From NCBI GenBank assembly GCA_036489765.1, contig DASXFE010000128.1, forward strand, positions 34,914-98,913: 64,000 nt of DNA, given 5' to 3'. Shown here one piece after another: positions 1 to 9,729 of this stretch. A program made the translations under genes and the position numbers. The first letter of the stretch is position 1. Every line of letters starts with the position of its first letter. The stretch is from DATARH01 sp036489765. Its GTDB lineage: Bacteria > Pseudomonadota > Alphaproteobacteria > ATCC43930 > CGMCC-115725. Under the pieces are notes generated by a model. The model made no database searches and was not told where the DNA came from. It saw only the letters and a list, made by a program, of their open reading frames with translations.

Positions 1-12
1 TACTTCGCAAAG

Positions 13-67
13 GAACCCCCGTTTGTCGTCATTTGGCCGAAAGGCCAGGGCGCACGGGGGTTCTGTT
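13..67 (+). terminator. Nested hairpin with GAAA tetraloop, terminator-like
   Basis: A perfect 10-bp inverted repeat (GAACCCCCGT at 13-22, ACGGGGGTTC at 54-63) encloses a second perfect hairpin, TGGCC-GAAA-GGCCA (34-47), closed by a GNRA-type tetraloop. The outer stem is followed by the T-rich TGTTGTTTCTG. The order fits an intrinsic terminator of a gene left of the window. It also lies about 10 bases before the GTG start at 76, so it could be a leader structure of that gene. Confidence 0.5.
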
Positions 68-75
68 GTTTCTGA

Positions 76-981
76 GTGCCTGATTGGAGCGAGATCGTGC
101 CGCCGACCCTTGACCCTTACGGACCGACCTCGCGCATTTACTTCTCACAGCGCCTCAGGCTGCACTACGTCGATTGGGGCAACCCCGGCGCGCCGCCGCT
201 TTTGCTTGTCCATGGCGGGCGCGACCATTGCCGCAACTGGGATTGGGTCGCGAGCGCCTTGCGCCACGAGTACCACATCCTCGCGCCCGATCTGCGCGGC
301 CACGGCGACAGCCAGTGGTCGCCCGACGGCAGCTATTCGGTCGCCGCCTATATCTACGACTTGGCGCAGTTGATCCATCAGCAGGAACTGGCGCCGGTCA
401 CGATCGTCGGCCATTCGCTCGGCGGGATGCTGACGCTGCGCTACGCCGGCATCTATCCCGGGAACGTGCGCAAGGTCGTCGCGATCGAGGGGCTCGGCAT
501 GACCCCGCGCGCAATGGTCGACCGTGCCAAGCAGCCGATCGCCGACCGCATGCAGCGCTGGATCGAACAACAGCGCGACCTTTCCGGCCGCCTCCCACGC
601 CGTTACCCCTCGATCGACGAGGCCTTGAAGCGCATGCAGGAGGCCAACCGCCACCTCTCGCCCGAGCAGGCCCGCCACCTGACCCAGCACGGCGTCAACC
701 AGAACGAAGACGGCACCTATAGCTGGAAATTCGATAACTACGTCCGCTCCGACCGCCCTTACGGGATGACCCAGGACGAGACGCAAGCCCTCTGGCAGCG
801 CATCACCTGCCCGACCCTCCTCGTCTACGGCAAGGAAAGCTGGGCCTCGAACCCCGAGGACGACGGCCGCATCAAGCATTTCCAGAACGCCCGCGTCGTC
901 TCCTTCGACCACGCCGGCCACTGGGTCCACCACGACCGCCTCGACGGGTTCCTGGACTTGGTGCGGGAGTTTCTGCCTTAA
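76..981 (+). CDS. Alpha/beta hydrolase
   Basis: A 301-residue protein of the alpha/beta hydrolase fold, probably a cytoplasmic serine hydrolase of unknown substrate. The nucleophile elbow GHSLGG puts the catalytic serine at about residue 114. The oxyanion-hole segment LLLVHGG lies near residues 42-48, and a late DHAGHW motif supplies the likely catalytic histidine near 282. Length is normal for esterases, epoxide hydrolases and haloperoxidase-like enzymes of this fold. The start is GTG at 76. A longer reading in another frame (23-373) is a shadow. The gene stands alone, preceded by a structured hairpin and followed by a small hypothetical gene. The fold is sure and the substrate is not. Confidence 0.85.
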   Translation: MPDWSEIVPPTLDPYGPTSRIYFSQRLRLHYVDWGNPGAPPLLLVHGGRDHCRNWDWVASALRHEYHILAPDLRGHGDSQWSPDGSYSVAAYIYDLAQLIHQQELAPVTIVGHSLGGMLTLRYAGIYPGNVRKVVAIEGLGMTPRAMVDRAKQPIADRMQRWIEQQRDLSGRLPRRYPSIDEALKRMQEANRHLSPEQARHLTQHGVNQNEDGTYSWKFDNYVRSDRPYGMTQDETQALWQRITCPTLLVYGKESWASNPEDDGRIKHFQNARVVSFDHAGHWVHHDRLDGFLDLVREFLP

Positions 982-1087
982 TGCGGCGTCACCAAGAATT
1001 CGGGCGGCCCTACCGTCCGCGACGGCTTGTAGTCGTGGCCCTATCTGGAAGGCGTATTCATCGTTTTCTTTAGCAAGGGAGGGTTCC

Positions 1088-1372
1088 TTGGCTCAGACCA
1101 AAAAGCCGACGATCAGTGTAGACGCCGGCAATGACGTGCCGGGCCGGCGGTTTACCTCGGTGGGTGTTTTCGGGGAGAATTTTCCGGCTGGCTCGGCGGT
1201 CAATCTCCTCGCGCACGGGCGCCGAGGAACGGCCATGGTGCAGTCGGACGGCTCGTTCCAGTGGTCGACCAGCTTCAAGCCCCCGCTGGCGTGCGGCGGC
1301 ACCGTATCGGTGACGATCCACGGCGCGGACGGGATCGCGCTTGAGGGATCGTCGGACGTGTTCTGCCCCTGA
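1088..1372 (+). CDS. Small hypothetical protein
   Basis: A 94-residue protein I do not recognise. It begins at TTG 1088, chosen because a strong ribosome site AAGGGAGGG lies just upstream; no ATG fits. The alternating glycine, serine and hydrophobic pattern (SVGVFGENFPAGSAVNL..., then QSDGSFQW and GGTVSVTIHG) resembles one beta-sandwich, Ig-like repeat, but I see no signal peptide, membrane segment or cysteine pair beyond single cysteines near residues 76 and 93. It ends FCP. Neighbours give no functional hint. An antisense reading of similar length (1093-1410) is less likely because it lacks the ribosome site. Confidence 0.55.
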   Translation: MAQTKKPTISVDAGNDVPGRRFTSVGVFGENFPAGSAVNLLAHGRRGTAMVQSDGSFQWSTSFKPPLACGGTVSVTIHGADGIALEGSSDVFCP

Positions 1373-1493
1373 GACATATCGGCGGCAAGGGGGCGGTGGA
1401 CGCCGTTCATGGCCCCTTGACGCTTCGCGGCCCGGGACTCGATCGGTGCCGCGACCGGAATGCCGACCCGGCGGACCGCCGCCGGGATCCGCC

Positions 1494-1955
1494 CTACTTC
1501 CCGCCGAAAATCGGATAAATCACCCGATCCCCCGGCTTGATCCCGAGCTTCGCCGCGGTCCCGCCGTTAAGCTCGATGACCGCGCGCACCGCTCCCTGCG
1601 ACGAGATCATGTCCTCCGACATCGGGATGGCGCGCTCGTGGATGTTGACGATCCGCCCGTCCGCGCCGACGAACAGCATGTCGAGCGGGATGAGGGTGTT
1701 CTTCATCCAGAACGTCGTCGGCTGCGGGCGGCCGAAATCGAACAGCATCCCGGCATCGGGCGCCATGCTCCGCCGGTACATCAGCCCCTGCTCTTGCTGG
1801 GCCGGGGTCGTCGCCAGCTCGATGGTGAATTTGTGGTCGCCCGTCGCGCTGGAGATGGTGATCTCCGACGTCTGAAAGATCTGGAGCTGCGCCAAGGCCG
1901 GCTGCGCGAAAAGCAGCGCGGCGGCGAGGAATAGCAGAAAGCGGCGGGTCGGCAT
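1494..1955 (-). CDS. DUF192 family secreted protein
   Basis: A 153-residue protein with a clear Sec signal peptide (MPTRRFLLFLAAALLFAQPALAQ, cleavage near residue 22) followed by a DUF192 domain. Family hallmarks are the segment EQEQGLMYRRSMAPDAGMLFDFG, the FWMKNTLIPLDMLFV core, and the C-terminal ELNGGTAAKLGIKPGDRV. It should act in the periplasm. DUF192 proteins are widespread and their biochemical role is not settled. It is divergent from the PLP enzyme downstream, with a palindromic repeat in the gap. The family call is firm and the function unknown. Confidence 0.9.
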   Translation of the reverse strand: MPTRRFLLFLAAALLFAQPALAQLQIFQTSEITISSATGDHKFTIELATTPAQQEQGLMYRRSMAPDAGMLFDFGRPQPTTFWMKNTLIPLDMLFVGADGRIVNIHERAIPMSEDMISSQGAVRAVIELNGGTAAKLGIKPGDRVIYPIFGGK

Positions 1956-1997
1956 GGCGCGATCCGATAATCGAGCCCGAGGTCGCGGTCAATTACC

Positions 1998-2095
1998 TGT
2001 CATCGCGAGGCCGCCCCGCGCGCGGGGACGCGGCAATCTCGTGCGGAGGAGCCTCTTGCGGCACAAGATTGCTTCGCCGCGCTCGCAATGCCAGA
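1998..2095. repeat. Dispersed palindromic repeat, GCGAGCGAAGCAATCTCG family, copy 1
   Basis: An imperfect large palindrome. The left arm runs TGTCATCGCGAG...CGGCAATCTCG and the right arm CAAGATTGCTTCGCCGC...GCTCGCAATG. A second, better-conserved copy lies at 57626-57714. The repeat fills the gap between the DUF192 gene and the PLP enzyme and falls inside the over-long open frame of the latter, which argues for a start downstream of it. Elements of this kind are common between alphaproteobacterial genes. Confidence 0.8.
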
Positions 2096-2122
2096 AACGT
2101 GGGCGACATGACGAGGCGATCG

Positions 2123-3277
2123 ATGGCCAAAAGCAATTACCACCCCGCCACCATGGCCGCCCAAGGCCTCGGCTGGACCGATGCGTCCACCGGCGCCGTG
2201 GTGCTGCCGATCCACACGGCGACGACCTTTATCCGCGACCCCGACAACGAGTACCGCCGCGGCCGCAACTACGCCCGTGCCGACAGCGCCGCGTACGACC
2301 AGCCCGAGGCGGTGATCACCGCACTCGAAGGCGGTGTGAAGTCGCTGGTGCTGTCGTCGGGGATGGCGGCGGCGACGGTCGTCTTCCGCGCGCTGCCGGT
2401 CGGCGCGCACGTTGTCGCACCGCAGGTCATGTATCACAGCCTGCGCCGCTGGATCGCCGGCTGGGCCGCCGAGGGGCACATCACCGCCGATTTCGCCGAC
2501 GCCTCGTCGCTCGACGCGCTGCGCGCCGCCGTGATCCCCGGCCGTACCCGGCTCGTCTGGATCGAGACGCCGGCCAACCCGCTGTGGTCGGTGACCGACA
2601 TCGCCGGTGCGGCCGAGATCGCCCACGCGGCCGGCGCGCTCCTCGCCGTCGACAGCACCACGGCAAGCCCGGTGCTGACCCGCCCGATCGAGCACGGCGC
2701 CGATATCGTCATGCACTCGGCGACCAAATATCTCAACGGCCACAGCGACGTGATCGCCGGCTCGCTGACCACGGCCCGCGAGGACGATTTCTGGCAGCGC
2801 CTCGTCGCCGGGCGCAGCAGCAGCGGCGCGATCCTCGGCAGCCTCGAGGCCTATCTGTTGCTGCGCGGCATGCGCACGCTGCCGCTCAGGGTCGAGCGCG
2901 CCTGCCGCTCCGCCCAACGGATCGCAGAGGCGCTCAGCCGCAACCCGCACGTCGCCGCGGTGCTCTATCCCGGCCTCCCCGACCACCCGAACCACGCGGT
3001 CGCCGCCCGCCAGATGCAGGGCGGGTTTGGCGGGATGATGAGCATCCGGGTCAAGGGCGGCGAGGCCGCCGCGATCGCTACCGCCGCCCGCATCGAATTG
3101 TGGAAGCGCGCCACCTCGCTCGGCGGCGTCGAAAGCCTGATCGAACACCGCGCCTCGATCGAAGGCCCCGGCTCTCCGGTCCCGTCCGATTTGTTGCGTA
3201 TGTCCGTCGGCTGCGAAGACCCCGACGACCTGATTGCCGACATCGAACAGGCGCTGGCGGGGGCAACGCATTCGTAG
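2123..3277 (+). CDS. PLP-dependent trans-sulfuration enzyme (cystathionine beta-lyase/gamma-synthase type)
   Basis: A 384-residue cytosolic enzyme of the Cys/Met metabolism PLP family. The Schiff-base lysine is K202 in HSATKYLNGHSD. The aspartate that binds the cofactor ring is in LLAVDSTTASP, and SSGMAAATVVF is the phosphate-binding region. Members cleave or form cystathionine or handle homoserine derivatives; the exact reaction cannot be told from sequence alone, and the SLGGVESLIEHR C-terminal region fits beta-lyase as well as gamma-synthase. I take ATG 2123, which has GAGG seven bases upstream. ATG 2108 is possible. A still longer frame from 2069 runs into a dispersed repeat and is rejected. 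Confidence 0.87.
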   Translation: MAKSNYHPATMAAQGLGWTDASTGAVVLPIHTATTFIRDPDNEYRRGRNYARADSAAYDQPEAVITALEGGVKSLVLSSGMAAATVVFRALPVGAHVVAPQVMYHSLRRWIAGWAAEGHITADFADASSLDALRAAVIPGRTRLVWIETPANPLWSVTDIAGAAEIAHAAGALLAVDSTTASPVLTRPIEHGADIVMHSATKYLNGHSDVIAGSLTTAREDDFWQRLVAGRSSSGAILGSLEAYLLLRGMRTLPLRVERACRSAQRIAEALSRNPHVAAVLYPGLPDHPNHAVAARQMQGGFGGMMSIRVKGGEAAAIATAARIELWKRATSLGGVESLIEHRASIEGPGSPVPSDLLRMSVGCEDPDDLIADIEQALAGATHS

Positions 3278-3284
3278 CATTTGT

Positions 3285-3318
3285 GTAGGATGGGCTTCGC
3301 CGCGCTCGGCCCTCCTAC
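3285..3318. terminator. Hairpin between convergent genes, GTAGGATGGGC repeat family
   Basis: GTAGGATGGGC...GGCCCTCCTAC forms an imperfect stem-loop exactly between the convergent trans-sulfuration gene and sufT. Related copies lie at 63739-63810, and a shorter GATGGGT/ACCCATC version at 15545-15571. Position suggests a bidirectional terminator built from a dispersed repeat. No clear T-run follows. Confidence 0.6.
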
Positions 3319-3327
3319 GATCGCCAG

Positions 3328-3723
3328 CTACATCAGACCGAGTTCGAGCTTGGCGGCTTCGCTCATCATGTCGCGGTCCCAGGGGGGCGACCACACCAAG
3401 TTCACCCGCACCTCGTTGACCCCCTCGACGCCGGCGATCGCACTTTCGACCTCGCCCGGCATGCTTTGCGCGACCGGGCAGGCGGGCGTCGTCAAGGTCA
3501 TCTCGACAAAAACGGTGCCGCCCTTTTTCACGAGCAGCTCGTAGATCAGACCGAGTTCGACCAAATTGATCGGAATCTCCGGATCCTGGACCGTCTTCAA
3601 AGCCTCGAGCACCGGCTCCATCAGCACGGGATCGTCGTCGCCCTCGGGCCGCTCGACCGGCTCGGTCGCGGGCGGCGGGGGCTGGAAGTCGAAATAATCG
3701 TGGTTGTGCGGATCCGACGGCAT
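3328..3723 (-). CDS. sufT: SUF system assembly protein SufT (DUF59/MIP18)
   Basis: A 131-residue DUF59-family protein, last gene of the suf operon. The acidic, proline-rich N-terminus (residues 1-30) is followed by the DUF59 core: LEALKTVQDPEIPINLVELGLIYEL, then EMTLTTPACPVA with the conserved cysteine, then VNLVWSPPWDRDMMSEAAKLELGL. SufT-type proteins help Fe-S cluster maturation, probably cluster transfer to targets. It lies six bases after the sufU stop. PaaD is a related family, but the suf context decides against it. Confidence 0.92.
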   Translation of the reverse strand: MPSDPHNHDYFDFQPPPPATEPVERPEGDDDPVLMEPVLEALKTVQDPEIPINLVELGLIYELLVKKGGTVFVEMTLTTPACPVAQSMPGEVESAIAGVEGVNEVRVNLVWSPPWDRDMMSEAAKLELGLM

Positions 3724-3729
3724 CCTGTC

Positions 3730-4188
3730 CTACTCCGTCTTGACCGTGTCAGTGCCCTTGAGCGCCGCCTCGAAGGCGTGCCAGGGCAAGGTCGCGCATT
3801 TGACCCGCGCCGGATAGGCCTTGACCCCAGTCAGCGGCTCCAGCCGCTCGGAATCCTCGGCCAAATCCTCCGGCACCGCGACGGGCTCGCCGCCCGTGAC
3901 CTCGGCGTGGAAGCGGGCGAAGAGCTGCCGCGCCTCGCCGAGCGTCTTGCCCTTCAAGACCTCGGTCATCAGCGACGACGACGCGGTCGAGATCGCGCAG
4001 CCGCGTCCGTCGAAGCTCACATCCTCGATGCGGTCGCCGTCGAGCGACAGGTACACGGTGACCCGGTCGCCGCAGAGCGGATTGTGGCCCTTCGCCAGAT
4101 GCGTCGGATGGTCGAGCGCGCGGCGGTTCCGCGGGTGGCGCCCATGGTCGAGTATGATGTCCTGATAAAGCTCGCGCAGATCCATCAT
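3730..4188 (-). CDS. sufU: Fe-S cluster assembly scaffold SufU
   Basis: A 152-residue IscU/SufU-type protein. It carries the three conserved cysteines in NPLCGDRV (about C39), DGRGCAIS and ARVKCATLPW, plus the SufU-style insertion of about 20 residues before the last cysteine. SufU accepts sulfur from SufS and acts as zinc-dependent sulfurtransferase or scaffold. The start at 4188 is chosen because its ATG overlaps the sufS stop as ATGA; the next codon is also ATG (4185). The frame is open to 4209, but that would extend into sufS. Translational coupling to sufS fits the SufS-SufU partnership. Confidence 0.92.
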   Translation of the reverse strand: MMDLRELYQDIILDHGRHPRNRRALDHPTHLAKGHNPLCGDRVTVYLSLDGDRIEDVSFDGRGCAISTASSSLMTEVLKGKTLGEARQLFARFHAEVTGGEPVAVPEDLAEDSERLEPLTGVKAYPARVKCATLPWHAFEAALKGTDTVKTE

Positions 4189-5396
4189 CGCGAAAACATC
4201 TCCCGGCATGCCTCGATCGCCGCCGCCAGCCGATCGATATCGGCGCGATCGTTGTACACGCCAAACGAGGCGCGCACCGTGCCCGCCACGCCCAATTTGT
4301 CCATCAGCGGCTGCGCGCAGTGATTACCGACGCGCACCGCCACATTATGCTGGTCGAGCACGGTGCCGACATCGTGCGGATGCACGCCGTCGAGGTTGAA
4401 CGACAGGACGCTCATCTGCCGTTGCCCGCCCTTGACGAGGTTGAGATCGGGGATGCGCGACAGCACATCGACCGCATACCCGGTCAGCTCCGCCTCATGC
4501 TCGCGGATCTGGGCGCGGCCCAGGCCTTCGACGAATTGCAGCGCCTTGCCGAGCCCGACCGCGCCGGCGATATCGGGCGTCCCGGCCTCGAACCGGTGCG
4601 GCGGCTCCTGGAATTCGCTGTGCGCGTACTCGACGCTGAGGATCATGCCGCCGCCGGTCTCCCACGCCGGGATCGCGTCGAGCAGATCATAGCGGCCGTA
4701 GAGCACGCCGATCCCGCTCGGCCCGTACACCTTGTGGCCGGAGAAGGCATAGAAGTCGCACCCGATCGCCCGCACATCGACCGGCATGCGCGGGATCGCC
4801 TGGCAGCCGTCGACCAGCACCAGCGCGCCATGCTGGTGCGCCAGACGGGTGATCGTCTCGACCGGCATCATCGTGCCGGTGACATTCGACACGTGCGTGA
4901 CCGCGACCATCCGGGTCTTCGGCGACAGCATCGCCTCGAACGCGGAGAGGTCGAATTCCCCGGTCTCGTCGGTCGGCGCCACCCGCAGCGTGGCCCCGGC
5001 GCGCTCGCACGCCATCTGCCACGGCACGAGGTTCGAATGGTGCTCGAGATCGCTGATCACGACCTCGTCGCCGGCCTTGAGGTTCTTTCCGCCCCAGGCA
5101 TGGGAGATGAGGTTGATCGCCTCGGTCGCGCCGCGGACGAAAACGATCTCGCGCTCGTCGGCGGCGTTGAGAAACGCCCTTGCGGTCTCTCTCGCCGCCT
5201 CGAACGCATCGGTCGAGCGCTGGCTGAGCCCATAAACGCCGCGATGCACGTTCGCGTAGTCGCTGCGATAGAACTCAGCGAGCCCGTCGATCACGGCCGC
5301 CGGCTTTTGCGCGCTCGCCCCGGAATCGAGGAAGACAAGCCCGGGGTTGCGCTCGAACACCGGGAATTGCTGGCGGAGGGATTTGACGTCGATCAT
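4185..5396 (-). CDS. sufS: Cysteine desulfurase SufS
   Basis: A 403-residue class V PLP aminotransferase that frees sulfur from cysteine for Fe-S assembly. The PLP lysine is K222 in AFSGHKVYGPSG and the persulfide cysteine is C360 in RVGNHCAQPLM. The N-terminus starts with a typical SufS pattern (VFLDSGASAQKP, YANVHRGVYGLSQ). It overlaps sufD by four bases at its start and sufU by four at its end, so the three are translationally coupled. The group II (SufS) rather than group I (IscS) type follows from the short region around the active cysteine and the partner sufU. Confidence 0.95.
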   Translation of the reverse strand: MIDVKSLRQQFPVFERNPGLVFLDSGASAQKPAAVIDGLAEFYRSDYANVHRGVYGLSQRSTDAFEAARETARAFLNAADEREIVFVRGATEAINLISHAWGGKNLKAGDEVVISDLEHHSNLVPWQMACERAGATLRVAPTDETGEFDLSAFEAMLSPKTRMVAVTHVSNVTGTMMPVETITRLAHQHGALVLVDGCQAIPRMPVDVRAIGCDFYAFSGHKVYGPSGIGVLYGRYDLLDAIPAWETGGGMILSVEYAHSEFQEPPHRFEAGTPDIAGAVGLGKALQFVEGLGRAQIREHEAELTGYAVDVLSRIPDLNLVKGGQRQMSVLSFNLDGVHPHDVGTVLDQHNVAVRVGNHCAQPLMDKLGVAGTVRASFGVYNDRADIDRLAAAIEACREMFSR

Positions 5397-6607
5397 TCCG
5401 CGCCCTCCAGCGTCGCGAGCCGGGACCCGAGCCGCTCCATCAGCGTCTCGCGCACCCCGACGTCAGACACCCGCTCGACCGCCTCGCGCACAAACCCTTC
5501 GATCAACAGCCGCCGCGCCTCGCCCTCGGGGATGCCGCGGGCGCGCAGATAGAACAGCGACGCTTCGTCCAGATCACCGACGCTGGCCCCATGCGCGCAT
5601 TTGACATCGTCCGCGAGGATTTCGAGTTCCGGCTTCGTGTCGATGACCGCCCGCCGCCCGATGATCAGGCTGCGGCTGGTCTGCTGCGCGTCGGTCTGCT
5701 GCGCCCCTGCGCGGACCTTGATCGTACCCTGGAACGCCCCATGCCCGCGCCCCGCCGCGACGCCCTTGATCAGTTCGCGCGTCTCGCCGCCCGCCGCGCG
5801 ATGATCGATCATCGTGACGATATTCGCCTCATCCGAGCCGCCGACCACAAACGCCCCGTCGATCCGGCACCGGGCCCCCTCGCCTGCCATGACCACCGAC
5901 AGCTCGTGCCGCACGGTCTTGCCGCCGAGCAGCAGCACAAACGCGCCAAACCGCGCCTTCTCGCCGAGCGTCACCCGCACATCGCCGATATGCGCTGCCT
6001 CGGCGCCCTCTTCGATACAGACGATGCGGTCCAACACGGCGCCCGGCCCGAGCCGGATGTCGACGACATCGTTGCGCCAATACGCCCCGTCGCCGGCATA
6101 GGTCTCAAACAGTGTCGCCCGGCTGTCGGCCGCCAGGTTGATCAGCGTCTTGGTATGAAGCGAGCCGCCGCTCGACGCCGCATGGGCGATCTCGATCGGT
6201 TGCCCGACGGTCGCGCCGGGACCGACATCGAGCACGAACCCGCCGGCGAAGAACGCCGCGTTGAGGGCCGCGAAAGCCTCGTCGGTCCCGTCCTCCAGCG
6301 CGACCCGCAGCAGATCGGGCCGCTCGGCGATCGCCTTCGCCACGGAGCCGAGCCAGACGCCGGCCCGGGTGATCTCCGGCAGCCGCGTCTCCGCCGCCGC
6401 CGGCAGACGCGGCTTGTCCTGGAGGCCGCGCAGGTCGAGATAGCGCCAGCCCTCGCTGCGCCGGCTCGGAAAACCCTGCTCGGCGAAGCGATTGATGCCG
6501 TGCTTGCGAAAACGGGCGAGCCACTCGGGCTCGTTCGCGGCGCCGGCAAAGGCGTCGAGATAAGGCCGGGCCTCGGGTCTCACGGGGAAATCGATCGCAC
6601 CCGTCAT
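5393..6607 (-). CDS. sufD: Fe-S cluster assembly protein SufD
   Basis: A 404-residue SufD subunit of the SufBCD scaffold. The N-terminal helical part (residues 1-100, including SRRSEGWRYLDLRGL) leads into the right-handed beta-helix typical of SufB/SufD. The C-terminal SUFBD core holds ELEILADDVKCAHGASVGDLDEASLFYLRARGI, with the conserved histidine of the SufB-SufD interface, and ends in a helical tail. It lies between sufC (17 bases) and sufS (four-base overlap). Confidence 0.94.
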   Translation of the reverse strand: MTGAIDFPVRPEARPYLDAFAGAANEPEWLARFRKHGINRFAEQGFPSRRSEGWRYLDLRGLQDKPRLPAAAETRLPEITRAGVWLGSVAKAIAERPDLLRVALEDGTDEAFAALNAAFFAGGFVLDVGPGATVGQPIEIAHAASSGGSLHTKTLINLAADSRATLFETYAGDGAYWRNDVVDIRLGPGAVLDRIVCIEEGAEAAHIGDVRVTLGEKARFGAFVLLLGGKTVRHELSVVMAGEGARCRIDGAFVVGGSDEANIVTMIDHRAAGGETRELIKGVAAGRGHGAFQGTIKVRAGAQQTDAQQTSRSLIIGRRAVIDTKPELEILADDVKCAHGASVGDLDEASLFYLRARGIPEGEARRLLIEGFVREAVERVSDVGVRETLMERLGSRLATLEGAE

Positions 6608-6624
6608 CTTCGCTTACCTGCCCC

Positions 6625-7373
<749 letters not shown>

Positions 7374-7374
<1 letters not shown>

Positions 7375-7592
7375 CAACGTCCGCTTTGCTCCGGTAAGAC
7401 TGAGAGATCGGTAGCGACCTCGCCGTTGAAGAGAAATCGAAAGCGGCCTGCGAGCATCAATCGGCCTGCATCTTCTATTGGCCAGCGGCGACCGTCCCGA
7501 GCGACAACGCCCGTATCCACGTTCAGGCCACCCCCATAAATCCCATAGTCTTGTGAGCTATTTCGATGATTTCCATTACGGTACCCCACCAT
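7374..7592 (-). CDS. Small unknown ORF inserted between sufB and sufC
   Basis: A 72-residue reading frame from ATG 7592 (77 residues from TTG 7607), filling the gap between sufB and sufC. I do not recognise it. It begins with an asparagine/glycine-rich stretch (GYRNGNHRNSSQDYGIYGGG) and has a basic middle (ARDGRRWPIEDAGRLMLAGRFRFLF); there is no signal peptide or cysteine. By eye the DNA is clearly poorer in G+C than sufB and sufC around it. The stop overlaps the sufC start by one base (TGATG), which argues for translation. It may be a transferred mini-gene or a decayed insertion kept to preserve coupling. Confidence that it is expressed is moderate. Confidence 0.5.
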
Positions 7593-7613
7593 CTGTATGA
7601 GGATCAAAGCAGG

Positions 7614-9068
<1,455 letters not shown>

Positions 9069-9084
9069 CAGGGAAAGACTCTGT

Positions 9085-9129
9085 TCAGGTAGGGGCGGGT
9101 CAGGTACGGGCAGGTCAGGTGCGGGCCGG
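9085..9129. repeat. Three tandem 15-bp repeats at the regulator-sufB junction
   Basis: Three adjacent imperfect 15-bp units start at 9085, 9100 and 9115 (TCAGGTAGGGGCGGG, TCAGGTACGGGCAGG, TCAGGTGCGGGCCGG). The third unit contains the stop codon of the Rrf2 regulator gene, so the array spans the end of one gene and the leader of sufB. It looks like slippage duplication of the regulator's tail. Confidence 0.85.
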
Positions 9130-9564
9130 CGTGGCGATGACGGCCGCCGACGGGAGGAACGACATCGGCGAGATCATCTCGTCGAGCGAGATCGCCGCCA
9201 GCGCCTCCCCGACCGCGCGGTTGATCGCGCCCCAATGCGGCCGGGTCGGGCAGTAATTCGTGTGCGCGCATTCATCGACATGCACCGAGCATTGCGTCAG
9301 CCCGATATCGCCGTCGATCGCGGCAACCACCTCGGCGACCGAGACTGCCCGTGCCGGCCGCGCCAGACGATAGCCGCCGCTCGCGCCCCGCGTCGCGACG
9401 ACGAGCTCGGCACGGGCAAGCGCCTTCAGCACTTTGGCCACCGTCGCCGGCGGCAGCCGGGTCTCGGCCGCGATCTGCGCCGCATTCGCCTGGCGGTCGC
9501 TATGGATCGCGAGGTGCGTGGCGACGATGACGCCATAGTCGGCGAGCTTCGATAGGATGATCAT
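9115..9564 (-). CDS. Rrf2-family SUF regulator (IscR/SufR-like)
   Basis: A 149-residue Rrf2-type repressor, first gene of the suf operon. The winged-helix segment covers residues 1-70 (MIILSKLADYGVIV..., LPPATVAKVLKALARAELV, GASGGYRLARP). Three cysteines at C92, C99 and C105 (QCSVHVDECAHTNYC) match the Fe-S-binding triad of IscR-like sensors. It probably senses Fe-S status and controls its own operon. ATG 9564 gives the standard Rrf2 N-terminus; a longer frame to 9681 has no such support. No good ribosome site precedes it, and an inverted repeat ends seven bases upstream, so the message may be leaderless. Confidence 0.92.
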   Translation of the reverse strand: MIILSKLADYGVIVATHLAIHSDRQANAAQIAAETRLPPATVAKVLKALARAELVVATRGASGGYRLARPARAVSVAEVVAAIDGDIGLTQCSVHVDECAHTNYCPTRPHWGAINRAVGEALAAISLDEMISPMSFLPSAAVIATPART

Positions 9565-9570
9565 ACTGCG

Positions 9571-9591
9571 ACCAATTCGGACTGGATTGGT
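9571..9591 (-). promoter_or_regulatory. Candidate autoregulatory operator of the suf operon
   Basis: A perfect 6-bp inverted repeat ACCAAT-N9-ATTGGT lies directly before the Rrf2 start codon, in an A+T-richer pocket. Rrf2 regulators usually bind short dyads overlapping their own promoters. Position and symmetry support an operator; binding is inferred. Confidence 0.55.
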
Positions 9592-9670
9592 ACGCAATAC
9601 ATTGTCGCTCAGCCGCGCACGGTCAAGCTGAAAAGCGGCGGAGAGAGGCTGTGGCGTTCGGTCGCGTGCC

Positions 9671-9692
9671 CTTCTGGGCACGTGCCCAGAAG
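9671..9692. repeat. Perfect 22-bp palindrome
   Basis: CTTCTGGGCAC followed directly by its reverse complement, with no loop. It lies in the 165-bp gap between the start of the Rrf2 gene and the end of the receiver gene, both minus strand. It could be part of a terminator for the receiver gene, a protein-binding dyad or a repeat remnant. No T-run follows on either strand. The rest of the gap holds a GGGCCGCGAGCGTAGCGAG stretch with no recognisable gene. Confidence 0.7.
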
Positions 9693-9729
9693 AGCGGGCG
9701 AGGGCCGCGAGCGTAGCGAGCCGGGATCC

